Under the pieces are notes generated by a model, which was not told the origin of the DNA, did no database searches, and worked only from the letters and a program-made list of their open reading frames with translations. Positions 1 through 5,757 of a stretch of 5,757 nucleotides of DNA are shown one piece after another. A program made the translations under genes and the position numbers. The stretch covers positions 1 through 5,757 of the forward strand of contig JBKJLF010000561.1 of NCBI GenBank assembly GCA_046597185.1, in the 5' to 3' direction. Source of the stretch: CAMBDR01 sp046597185. Its GTDB lineage: Bacteria; Pseudomonadota; Gammaproteobacteria; Burkholderiales; Burkholderiaceae_D. How positions within the stretch are numbered: position 1 is the first letter of the stretch; every line of letters starts with the position of its first letter.

Positions 1-194
1 GTGTTGTGTAATCGCTTTGAGAAAGCCACTTCCTGTCGGGCCGCTATACGCGTTGGCGGGTGAAAAATACAACAATGCACCCGTAACTTCAGGAAAATTG
101 GGGAGCAAGCCAGACACCCGCCTTACGTCAGATTTACAATCTAAACCCGTTGTTTGATTTGACTTCGATTTCAACTTTTTCAAAGGAGCTGTCT
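1..194. other. Left-edge stretch without a confident gene
   Basis: No recognisable gene lies here. One plus-strand frame is open from base 2 to a TGA at 155-157 and reads a 51-residue tail containing PVGPLYALAGEKYNN, which could be the C-terminus of a gene starting outside the window. I recognise no family in it, and an open run of about 50 codons is not significant by itself. The stretch becomes A+T-rich towards its right end (about 33% G+C over 121-180), unlike the rest of the window. I found no convincing -35/-10 pair, terminator hairpin or insertion-sequence end. Confidence 0.4.
182..188 (+). promoter_or_regulatory. Strong Shine-Dalgarno ahead of a GTG start
   Basis: AAAGGAG sits 6 bases before a GTG at 195-197. 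Motif and spacing are both near ideal, which argues that the GTG is or was a genuine translation start on the plus strand, although the downstream frame is now short. Confidence 0.5.
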
Positions 195-355
195 GTGAGT
201 ACATTAAATATTGTTCAAACCGTTGGATTATTAAATTTTGCATCCAATGGTGTTTCCAGTTTCAAGGCATTACAAGCCGATTTAAAAATGCCAATACCAG
301 TGATACCCTGATCTTTACCGGGCACAGCCTGGCCGGTGCGCTCGCGCGCTTCTTT
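195..355 (+). pseudogene. Possible remnant of a class 3 lipase-like gene, frame-disrupted and fused to yccF
   Basis: The frame starts at GTG 195 behind a good Shine-Dalgarno and reads 38 residues (beginning MSTLNIVQTVGLL) to a TGA at 309-311. A run of five A at 284-288 sits inside it. If the ribosome slips -1 there, or one A has been lost, the frame continues from 287 as NANTSDTLIFTGHSLAGALA. That resembles the beta-strand plus nucleophile elbow (GHSLGG, catalytic Ser in the middle) of class 3 lipases and other alpha/beta hydrolases, with Ala replacing the second Gly. Beyond about 355 the frame is simply the antisense of yccF and carries no hydrolase character, so the other catalytic residues (Asp, His) are absent and no active enzyme is expected. 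G+C is about 35% before 300, unlike its neighbours. Seen: start, Shine-Dalgarno, motif, A-run. Inferred: that it is a relic of a lipase gene. The alternative is that the motif arises by chance opposite yccF codons. Confidence 0.33.
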
Positions 356-514
356 GCCAAACGGCCAAAAGGCAAATTGCCCGATCACAAAACAGGCTTT
401 GGCCCAGGGAATGCCGATGATGGTAATCATCGCCAGCGCACCCACCAACCACCAGCCCAGGCCCATAAAAAAGCCACCACATACAAACCAGATAATATTG
501 CCAAGAGTTTTCAT
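215..514 (-). CDS. yccF: YccF-family inner-membrane protein, truncated to one YccF half with an aberrant tail
   Basis: This small membrane protein of the YccF (DUF307) family has no firmly established biochemical role. Residues 1-55 match the family well: a first hydrophobic segment with IIWFVCGGFFMGLGWWL (about 8-24), then a second with ITIIGIPWAKACFVIG (about 30-45), ending in the conserved FWPFGKEA (49-56). Full YccF proteins repeat this unit (E. coli YccF is about 148 residues), but here the second half is missing. Residues from about 57 to 99 form a hydrophilic tail, RERTGQAVPGK onward. A family linker may survive to about residue 75 (KDQGITGIG), but the last 25 residues match nothing I know and are encoded by A+T-rich DNA. 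The 3' end therefore looks replaced by foreign sequence. The ATG at 512-514 has a weak GGA 5 bases upstream. The gene lies 35 bases after the TANGO2-family stop on the same strand and may be co-transcribed. It may still be translated, but as a shortened product. Confidence 0.82.
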   Translation of the reverse strand: MKTLGNIIWFVCGGFFMGLGWWLVGALAMITIIGIPWAKACFVIGQFAFWPFGKEARERTGQAVPGKDQGITGIGIFKSACNALKLETPLDAKFNNPTV

Positions 515-549
515 ATTTTTCCAATCGTGAATACTGCATCATTACAGTA

Positions 550-1365
550 TTAAAGTGGGTTGGATTGTAGCAGAAACCTGTTGGTATTTTGTGCACCGAA
601 GCGCTGCTCACCGATTGCGCCTGAGCCATCAAAGCTTCTTTCGACAAATTCAAGCGTGGTGCGATGAATGCGCACCACGCTGCTGGCGCGCGTGCCGTAA
701 TCTGGCAAGGCAATAAAGGCCATGGCAAGGGCGCGTTCGATTTCCATCGGAATACCGGTGCGCGGTAGCTCGGCATCCACCGGGACGGTGCGATCGGCCA
801 GGATTTCGAACAAGTGCGCATCTGCCGTTGTTTGTTCCAACGTCGCCAACCCCGCCAACCCCGCCAACCCCGCCAACATTGCCAATGCCGCTTTAATACG
901 CACCAACTTCGGCCATGGGGTATTGAAATGGGCGTTGGACACCGCCCCGATGCCGGGAGACATGGCAACGCAGCGCGCGCCCCGACTTTCAAAGCCGAGC
1001 AGTTGTTGCCCATCAAACAAGAGTAAATTGAAGGGATTAAACTGCCCGACCTCGTGACTCAGACGCGCAAGGTAGTCATCCGCTGATAAGTTGCCCTGCA
1101 AAAAACCGCTCACCAGTGGTCCGCGCGAGCGGGCATCGGGACGATTATTTTGCAAGTCGCGGTAGTTGGTTAGCGCCGCCAGACGACCGTGGCGATCCAC
1201 GCCCAGCCAGGTGCCGCCACCTTGCAAGTCTTTACCTGCCAGTACGTCGCCATCTTGCCACCAATGCAGGGCAGCGCTCGGGCGGGCATAAAATTCGTCG
1301 CGGTTGGCGATCAGCAACAGCGGCGTGGCGCTGTCCGGTTGCCAGTTCCACGCGATCAGGCACAT
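550..1365 (-). CDS. TANGO2/NRDE-family protein
   Basis: A 271-residue member of the TANGO2 family (PF05742). Eukaryotic relatives are linked to heme trafficking and to Golgi/mitochondrial function; the bacterial role is not settled. The start is the ATG at 1363-1365 because the family begins with Met-Cys; here the N-terminus reads MCLIAWNW, with the conserved Cys2. Other signatures are NRDE at 21-24 followed by FYARP, GGTWLGV at 50-56, LTNYRD at 65-70, SRGPLV at 80-85 and VSNAHFNTPWPK in the middle. The C-terminus has the usual SSVV segment in which a transcript-end strand precedes the family's ERSF-like tail. There is no signal peptide, so it should be cytoplasmic. The frame stays open upstream to an ATG at 1548, but those 61 extra residues match nothing in the family. 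An in-frame 9-bp tandem repeat encodes an Ala-Gly-Leu run at about residues 160-174. It is transcribed away from pbpC across a 210-base gap and followed closely by yccF. Confidence 0.92.
   Translation of the reverse strand: MCLIAWNWQPDSATPLLLIANRDEFYARPSAALHWWQDGDVLAGKDLQGGGTWLGVDRHGRLAALTNYRDLQNNRPDARSRGPLVSGFLQGNLSADDYLARLSHEVGQFNPFNLLLFDGQQLLGFESRGARCVAMSPGIGAVSNAHFNTPWPKLVRIKAALAMLAGLAGLAGLATLEQTTADAHLFEILADRTVPVDAELPRTGIPMEIERALAMAFIALPDYGTRASSVVRIHRTTLEFVERSFDGSGAIGEQRFGAQNTNRFLLQSNPL
845..889. repeat. 9-bp tandem repeat inside the TANGO2-family gene
   Basis: The unit GCCAACCCC is perfectly repeated three times (845-871) and followed by two degenerate copies (872-889). On the coding strand it gives Leu-Ala-Gly triplets (AGLAGLAGLA). 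Because the unit is a multiple of three, gain or loss of copies would change length without breaking the frame. Confidence 0.9.
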
Positions 1366-1436
1366 GGCTTGGGCCGCCTTATGCTCGCCAGCAATGGTCG
1401 CGCGAGCCTTGCCGCAATCATCTTCAAGCACAGCGC

Positions 1437-1465
1437 TTGCATGTTTGCAGTCCGGGATTGCATGT
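1437..1465. repeat. Paired 8-bp direct repeat, 21-base period
   Basis: TTGCATGT occurs at 1437-1444 and again at 1458-1465, about 70-100 bases upstream of the TANGO2-family start. A 21-base period puts both copies on the same helix face, as expected of a tandem operator. Nothing else supports a regulatory function. Confidence 0.35.
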
Positions 1466-1534
1466 CGGATGAATCCATTGCCAATCGGTCTTGTTGCACG
1501 AATCAAACCTTCACAAAATAAACCCAGGTAACAC

Positions 1535-1560
1535 CACAAAAGCAGCACAAAAACAGCACA
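1535..1560. repeat. Imperfect 11-bp tandem repeat after pbpC
   Basis: CACAAAAGCAG (1535-1545) is followed directly by CACAAAAACAG (1546-1556, one mismatch) and a partial third copy, CACA (1557-1560). It lies 15 bases past the pbpC stop. On the transcribed strand it gives T-runs between TGTGCTG units but no stem-loop. Confidence 0.6.
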
Positions 1561-1575
1561 TTCCGGCTAGTGCAC

Positions 1576-3948
1576 TCAGGATTTGCGCCGTCCCGGCCCC
1601 GGCCCCGCCACCGCACCGCGCACTTCAAAATTAAGCCGATCCACCTGCTTGCCCGCCGCATCATACAATTGCAACTGATGCTTGCCCGGCCACGGCATCC
1701 AGTCGCGGCTCAGTTCCTGGCGGGCGTTGACCTGGTTGGCGACGGTCTTGCCGTCCAGCACCAGCCTGCCAGCACGCAAGCCTTGCGCCAGCAGGCGCAC
1801 GCGTTGGCGCGTGGGCGGGATGTCGGGGTCGAGCGCGATCAGCATGCCGGGCGTGGGGTAGCGCAAGGCGGCAAAATTGCGCTCGGGATGGGCGGCGATG
1901 ATGGTTTTTTGGGCGGTGCCGGCCAAAAAGTATTCCTTGCGCGGCGCTTCCAGATGATCTTGGAACGTGATTTGTGCCACTTCCACGCCCGGCGGCGGCG
2001 CGCTTTGCGCCGTGCTCCAGTCGGTGCGGTTGCCTGGCACTGCGCTTTTGGTTGTACTTTGGGCTTCGCTTTTGCCTGCAACCTGGCTGGCCCGCCGCCC
2101 ACTTTCCAGATAATGGACCAGCTCTTGCCAGACAGGCGCGGCCCCGGTCACGCCCGACACATTCCACATCGGCAGGCCGGAGGCATTACCAACCCACACG
2201 CCAATGGTGTAATGGCGGGTGTAGCCGATGCACCAGTTGTCGCGCATGTCTTTGGAGGTGCCAGTCTTGACCGCCGACCAGACGCGCGTGGCCAGCACAC
2301 TGTCCAGCCCGAAGGTGGGGGCGCGCGCGGCGCGGTCGGACAGGATGTCGCTGATCACGAAACTGGCACCAGGGTCCAGCACGACCACACTTTTGCCACG
2401 CGGCTGATCCATAACCAGACGCGGCGCGCTGGCCATGCCGCCATTGGCCAAGGTGCGGTAGGCATTGGTCAAACTGAGGAGGTTGACATCGGCACTGCCC
2501 AGCGCCAGGCTGTAGCCGTAATACTCGCCCTTGTATTTGAGCGGCAAGCCAAGCAGGGTAAGGCGCTCGGCAAAACGCGCCGGGGTCACCATTTGCAAGG
2601 TGCTGACGGCGGGAATATTGAGCGAGGATGCCAGCGCCGTGCGCACGCTGATCAAGCCCTTGTATTGGTGGTCGTAATTTTGCGGCATGTACTGGCCGCT
2701 CTCGGTCGGCAGGTTGAGGCGCGCATCATTGAGCAGCGAAGCGGCGGTCAGCCAGCGCTGCTCCAGCGCCTGTTGGTATAAAAACGGTTTCAGGGTGGAA
2801 CCGGGTTGGCGCAATGCCAGCACGCCATCGACTTCGGCCGCCGTGGACAGGGTGCCGCTGGAACCGACCCAGGCCAGAACGTCGCCACTGGCATTGTCCA
2901 GCACCACTACCGCGCCATCTTCCACATTGCGGTTGACCAGCGCCAGCAAATGCCGCCTGAGCGCGTCAGATGCAAAGCGTTGCACTGGCAGCTCCAACGT
3001 CGAGCGCAGGCTTTGGTTGGGTTTGGCGAGCAGTTTGCGTGCCAGATGCGGGGCCAGTTGCGGCGCGGCGCTTAATTGGGCGGTGGCGTCGTCGCTCGCC
3101 GGGATCAAGAGCATTTTGCCCGCGTTAGCGCTGCCGGGTGAATTGCGTCCGGTACGCGCCAGCGCCAGTTGCGCGAGGCCAGGCAGGGCGCTGCAATCGT
3201 GCGCGCGCTGTTGCTGTTTGAGGATGGTGCAGGCGCGTTCGACCACCTTGCCTGGCTTGGCATTGGGGGCGCGGATCAGCGCCACCGCGAGCGCGGCTTC
3301 GATGCCGTTGAGGCCGCTTGGGTGCTTCTCGAACAGCACGCGCGCGAGCGCATGCACGCCCACCACTTCACCCCGAAAACTGACCAGATTCAGGTAGGCT
3401 TCGAGAATCTGGTCTTTTTTCCAGTCCTGTTCCAGCTTGCCGGCCAGCCAGGCTTGCGACCATTTTTGCATCAGACTGCGCGACCCGCTCTTGCGCTGCA
3501 AATCCTGATCCAGCAAACCAACCAGTTGCATGCTGATGGTGGACGCGCCGCGCGTCTTGCGCTGCCACAGATTGTCCCAGGCGCTGCCCGCCACCGCATT
3601 CCAGTCCACCCCGGCGTGCTGGTAAAACTGCTTGTCTTCGGATGCGATCAGGGCGGTGCGCAGGGCGGGCGAAACCTGATCAAGCGTGATCCAGCTCAAG
3701 CGCCGCTCTTTCGGGTTCAGGCGCATTTGCTGCAACAGCGCGCCGTGCCGATCTTGCAGGCTGGCTTCGGATGAAACAAAATCGCGCCGCACGCTGGCAT
3801 AGCCGGGCAATTGCGCCGCCTGCGCGGGGGCGCACGGCAGCGCCAGAAACAACGCCAGCAACGGCAACATCGGCAGCGCCAGCAGCAGCGCGCGCAGGGG
3901 GCGCTGCTGCGCACGCTGCTGGCCGTGCGGCGGGCTCGTGGTTTTCAT
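1576..3948 (-). CDS. pbpC: Penicillin-binding protein 1C
   Basis: Bifunctional class A peptidoglycan synthase of the PBP1C subfamily, anchored in the inner membrane with its body in the periplasm. The 790 residues (from the ATG at 3948) comprise a basic N-terminus and one hydrophobic anchor at about 19-44. The GT51 glycosyltransferase follows, with EDKQFYQHAGVD from Glu104 and GASTISMQ at 134-141. The transpeptidase has the SxxK nucleophile in STLK (Ser384, Lys387), SLN at 442-444 and KTG at 561-563. A Ser/Thr/Ala-rich linker (about 620-650) leads to a BiPBP_C-type beta domain at about 695-778, the mark of PBP1C. All catalytic motifs are intact. An in-frame ATG at 3963 lies only 2 bases after the upstream stop with no room for a ribosome site; 3948 has GGGA 5 bases upstream, so I prefer it. 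It follows the alpha-2-macroglobulin gene in the same operon, an association known across many proteobacteria and thought to link protease defence to cell-wall repair. Confidence 0.96.
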   Translation of the reverse strand: MKTTSPPHGQQRAQQRPLRALLLALPMLPLLALFLALPCAPAQAAQLPGYASVRRDFVSSEASLQDRHGALLQQMRLNPKERRLSWITLDQVSPALRTALIASEDKQFYQHAGVDWNAVAGSAWDNLWQRKTRGASTISMQLVGLLDQDLQRKSGSRSLMQKWSQAWLAGKLEQDWKKDQILEAYLNLVSFRGEVVGVHALARVLFEKHPSGLNGIEAALAVALIRAPNAKPGKVVERACTILKQQQRAHDCSALPGLAQLALARTGRNSPGSANAGKMLLIPASDDATAQLSAAPQLAPHLARKLLAKPNQSLRSTLELPVQRFASDALRRHLLALVNRNVEDGAVVVLDNASGDVLAWVGSSGTLSTAAEVDGVLALRQPGSTLKPFLYQQALEQRWLTAASLLNDARLNLPTESGQYMPQNYDHQYKGLISVRTALASSLNIPAVSTLQMVTPARFAERLTLLGLPLKYKGEYYGYSLALGSADVNLLSLTNAYRTLANGGMASAPRLVMDQPRGKSVVVLDPGASFVISDILSDRAARAPTFGLDSVLATRVWSAVKTGTSKDMRDNWCIGYTRHYTIGVWVGNASGLPMWNVSGVTGAAPVWQELVHYLESGRRASQVAGKSEAQSTTKSAVPGNRTDWSTAQSAPPPGVEVAQITFQDHLEAPRKEYFLAGTAQKTIIAAHPERNFAALRYPTPGMLIALDPDIPPTRQRVRLLAQGLRAGRLVLDGKTVANQVNARQELSRDWMPWPGKHQLQLYDAAGKQVDRLNFEVRGAVAGPGPGRRKS

Positions 3949-3965
3949 TTGCGTCCCATCCATCC

Positions 3966-5757
3966 TTATTTGATGCTCATTTTGGCGTTGGGCGATTCGC
4001 CAAACATTTCCGGCATATACATCGCCTCGACCCTGGTTGCCGGTAAATTGAATTCGCCCGCGTTGTTCAGCCGCACGGTGTAGCTGGTACGGAACACGCC
4101 CTTGGGAATGAATTGATAATAGGCGCGGAAAAACTCGAAGCTGCGTTCCTGATACGCCAGCCAGGCGCTGTCATTATTTTGCTTCTCACCTTCGGTGGCC
4201 ACTGCCGAATCCCGCCCAAGGCCGGAGCCAAGTAAGCTTGCGCCACTGGGCAGGGGGTCGGTCAGCACGGCCCAACTCATGCTGGCCTGGGCCTCGGTTT
4301 CGATGGTAACGCGCAAAATATCACCCACCGAATAGCGGCCCGCCACTTTTTGCTCGACCGCTTCAATCGTCTTTTTGATGCGGTAGCCGCTGGAAAACGG
4401 GGCCTTGAGCACCGCCGCCGCCGTGCTTTGCAGCGTCACCCACGGCTTGCCGCTGCCTTCGTGGCTCAGTTGCAAACTGGCGTCCGCGCCCGCGCCAGGC
4501 CATGGCAGGCTCAGTCGATTGCCGGCATTGCTGCCCCAGGTGTAGCTCTGGCTGGCACTGCCGACCCTGGCCTGGGTTTGCCCGCCGACTTTTTCGGCTT
4601 CAAATTTGGCCGCAAACTTGTTCAGCGTCAGCACACCCCAGGCATTGGATACAGTGGAAGCCCAGGCTGCGCGCTGTTGCCGCCCCAAAGCGCCGGTCAT
4701 CATACGCGGGATGTCGCCTTGCCACGCAGCTTGATCCATGGTCAGGTTGATCAGGCGCAGCGCGTTGGCGTCGGCGTGGCTCATCAACCACCACCAATAA
4801 TCATCGTTTTCGGTGCTAAAGGCCATGCGCGTGCCCTGAAAATTCATGCGCGCACGCAAAATCTGTTCGGCTTCCGCCAGCCGCTTGGCGCGCTCCGGCC
4901 AATCGGGATTGCGCAACAGAATCGAATACCAGTCCAACACCGCCCCGGTCGGCCATTGGTTGGGCAGAATCTGGATCGAATCAAGCATTTCCACCCGCGC
5001 CTGACCATAGCGCGCCAGCGCCTCAATGGCAGAGAGTTTGCGCATTTCCAGATCCTTGCGCGGCGACCAGAAATCTCGTACCACCTTGCCATTGATAAAG
5101 GCTGCCAAGCCGACCAGCATTTTATTGCGGCTCGCTTCTGGAATCTCAAACCCGGCTTCATTGGCCATCGCCAGCACATAGGCGGTCAGGGTATCGCTGC
5201 CTTTCTGGCCACCGGGATAATAATAAGCCAGACCGTCACTGTCGATATAGCCGGGCAAATCGCTCACCATGCGCTGCCACAGTACCGGGTCGTTCAGGCC
5301 GATGGCTTTGGAGGTTTTTTGCTCCAGGCAGGCGAAGGGGTAGGTTTCAAAATAGCGGCGCAGGCCGATTGCGGCCCCACTGAGTTTGGGTGTCAGTTGC
5401 ACCACCACGCCACCCTTGCCGGGCAGACTGTCGGCCGGTTGTGCCAGTTTCAGGCTGGCGCTCTTGTCAAGCTGGAACAGGGTCGCTTGCTGTACCGTAA
5501 TCGGGATGGTGGGCACCACGCGTTGGCTCACTTTCAGGCTGTCGCGTGCCACCACGCCGTTGTTGGCATTGCCACTGGTGTTGCTACTGATATCTTCCGC
5601 GCTGATTTCCCACTGCAGCGCGCCGCGTTCGCTGGCGTTGGCGGGCACATTGATTGCCCATTGCGTAGTGGCGGCGCTGTCGGCAGGCAGATTGACGTTT
5701 TGTTCCGGCAACTCGGCATCCAGCCCATTCACCTTGGCGCGCAGGCGCACTTGCAGC
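3966..5757 (-). CDS. yfhM: Bacterial alpha-2-macroglobulin (YfhM/ECAM type), C-terminal part
   Basis: The last 597 codons of a large periplasmic protease-trap protein; the 5' part, which in this family holds the lipoprotein signal, bait region and MG domains, is beyond the right edge. A GTG at 5750 is not the true start, as the frame continues through the window end. The fragment begins with the end of an MG-type beta domain. The thioester domain follows: the motif YPFACLEQKTS places the reactive Cys at 5328-5330 and the Gln three residues later, then come helical repeats (GSDTLTAYVLAMANEAG, NQWPTGAVLDWYSILLR) down to about 4600. The C-terminal MG10-like domain (about 4460 to 4010) has LLGSGLGRDSA and YQERSFEFFRAYYQF. 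In known family members protease cleavage of the bait exposes the Cys-Gln thioester, which binds the attacker covalently. The residue before the Cys is Ala rather than the Gly of the classic GCxEQ. The stop overlaps the pbpC leader, so the two genes form one operon. Confidence 0.95.
   Translation of the reverse strand, partial: LQVRLRAKVNGLDAELPEQNVNLPADSAATTQWAINVPANASERGALQWEISAEDISSNTSGNANNGVVARDSLKVSQRVVPTIPITVQQATLFQLDKSASLKLAQPADSLPGKGGVVVQLTPKLSGAAIGLRRYFETYPFACLEQKTSKAIGLNDPVLWQRMVSDLPGYIDSDGLAYYYPGGQKGSDTLTAYVLAMANEAGFEIPEASRNKMLVGLAAFINGKVVRDFWSPRKDLEMRKLSAIEALARYGQARVEMLDSIQILPNQWPTGAVLDWYSILLRNPDWPERAKRLAEAEQILRARMNFQGTRMAFSTENDDYWWWLMSHADANALRLINLTMDQAAWQGDIPRMMTGALGRQQRAAWASTVSNAWGVLTLNKFAAKFEAEKVGGQTQARVGSASQSYTWGSNAGNRLSLPWPGAGADASLQLSHEGSGKPWVTLQSTAAAVLKAPFSSGYRIKKTIEAVEQKVAGRYSVGDILRVTIETEAQASMSWAVLTDPLPSGASLLGSGLGRDSAVATEGEKQNNDSAWLAYQERSFEFFRAYYQFIPKGVFRTSYTVRLNNAGEFNLPATRVEAMYMPEMFGESPNAKMSIK
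5319..5330 (-). other. CLEQ thioester motif
   Basis: The four codons encode Cys-Leu-Glu-Gln, the residues that form the internal beta-cysteinyl-gamma-glutamyl thioester in alpha-2-macroglobulin-family proteins. Their presence indicates the covalent-trapping subclass rather than the thioester-less one. Confidence 0.93.

Larger units (their letters stand above)
1366..1575. other. Gap between pbpC and the TANGO2-family gene
   Basis: This 210-base stretch must hold any promoter of the TANGO2-family gene that is independent of pbpC, but I see no clear -35/-10 pair. It carries two direct copies of TTGCATGT (1437-1444 and 1458-1465; ACATGCAA on the coding strand) with a 21-base period, and an imperfect 11-bp tandem repeat near the pbpC end. 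I found no strong G+C-rich hairpin with a T-run after the pbpC stop, so read-through into the next gene is possible. A weak AAGG lies about 11 bases before the TANGO2-family ATG. Confidence 0.5.

Noticed and set aside
135..140. TACAAT as a -10 box for the GTG frame at 195
   Set aside because: The hexamer is good, but no -35-like sequence lies 16-18 bases upstream, and such hexamers are frequent in A+T-rich DNA.
530..551. Hairpin AATACTG / CAGTATT between the TANGO2-family stop and yccF as a terminator
   Set aside because: The 7-bp stem is A+T-rich with an 8-base loop and has no T-run after it on the transcribed strand; it probably does not terminate transcription.
315..1016. Minus-strand open frame of 233 codons spanning the yccF and TANGO2-family genes
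   Set aside because: It is an out-of-frame reading of both recognised genes, rich in Trp, Arg and Cys, with no family resemblance.
1366..1548. Upstream ATG at 1548 extending the TANGO2-family protein by 61 residues
   Set aside because: The family begins with Met-Cys at the 1365 start, the extension shows no homology I recognise, and the stretch contains repeats more typical of non-coding DNA.
1569..1576. AGTGCACT palindrome at the pbpC stop
   Set aside because: An 8-bp perfect palindrome is expected by chance at this window size and has no companion elements.
1570..2781. Plus-strand open frame of 403 codons opposite pbpC
   Set aside because: It is antisense to a gene with all penicillin-binding-protein motifs, has an Arg/His/Gln/Ala/Gly-rich composition typical of reverse frames in G+C-rich DNA, and has no recognisable domain.
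5748..5750. GTG as the start of the alpha-2-macroglobulin gene
   Set aside because: The frame continues unbroken to the window edge (preceding codons Leu, Gln) and the family is far longer, so the gene is cut by the window.

Overview
The window is G+C-rich (about 62% in the lines I counted) and probably comes from a betaproteobacterium. An Oxalobacteraceae/Burkholderiales-type genome is my guess from codon use and the style of the proteins; no marker gene settles it. All four recognisable genes lie on the minus strand, so transcription runs from the right edge to the left.

Right to left: (1) about 4.0 kb to the right edge is the C-terminal third of a bacterial alpha-2-macroglobulin (YfhM/ECAM type) with an intact CLEQ thioester motif, cut off by the window end. 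(2) Immediately downstream and tightly coupled is pbpC, penicillin-binding protein 1C, with complete glycosyltransferase, transpeptidase and C-terminal BiPBP_C regions. This is the classic alpha-2-macroglobulin/pbpC pair: a periplasmic protease trap together with an enzyme that repairs peptidoglycan. (3) After a gap of about 210 bases comes a TANGO2/NRDE-family protein that carries a 9-bp tandem repeat within its frame. (4) Last is a short yccF-like inner-membrane gene that has kept only the first half of the usual two-part YccF protein.

The most unusual part is the left edge (1 to about 350). G+C falls to about 35% over 121-300 and returns to about 62% over 301-360. The drop coincides with the abnormal tail of the yccF gene. 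On the plus strand there is a GTG start with a strong Shine-Dalgarno sequence. That frame runs into a T TTA AAA heptamer, and the -1 frame after it reads a lipase-like nucleophile elbow (TGHSLAGALA) before running antisense into yccF. My reading is a recombination junction between a foreign or decayed lipase-like gene and the 3' part of yccF. Chance antisense resemblance is not excluded. I saw no CRISPR array, tRNA, rRNA or complete insertion sequence.
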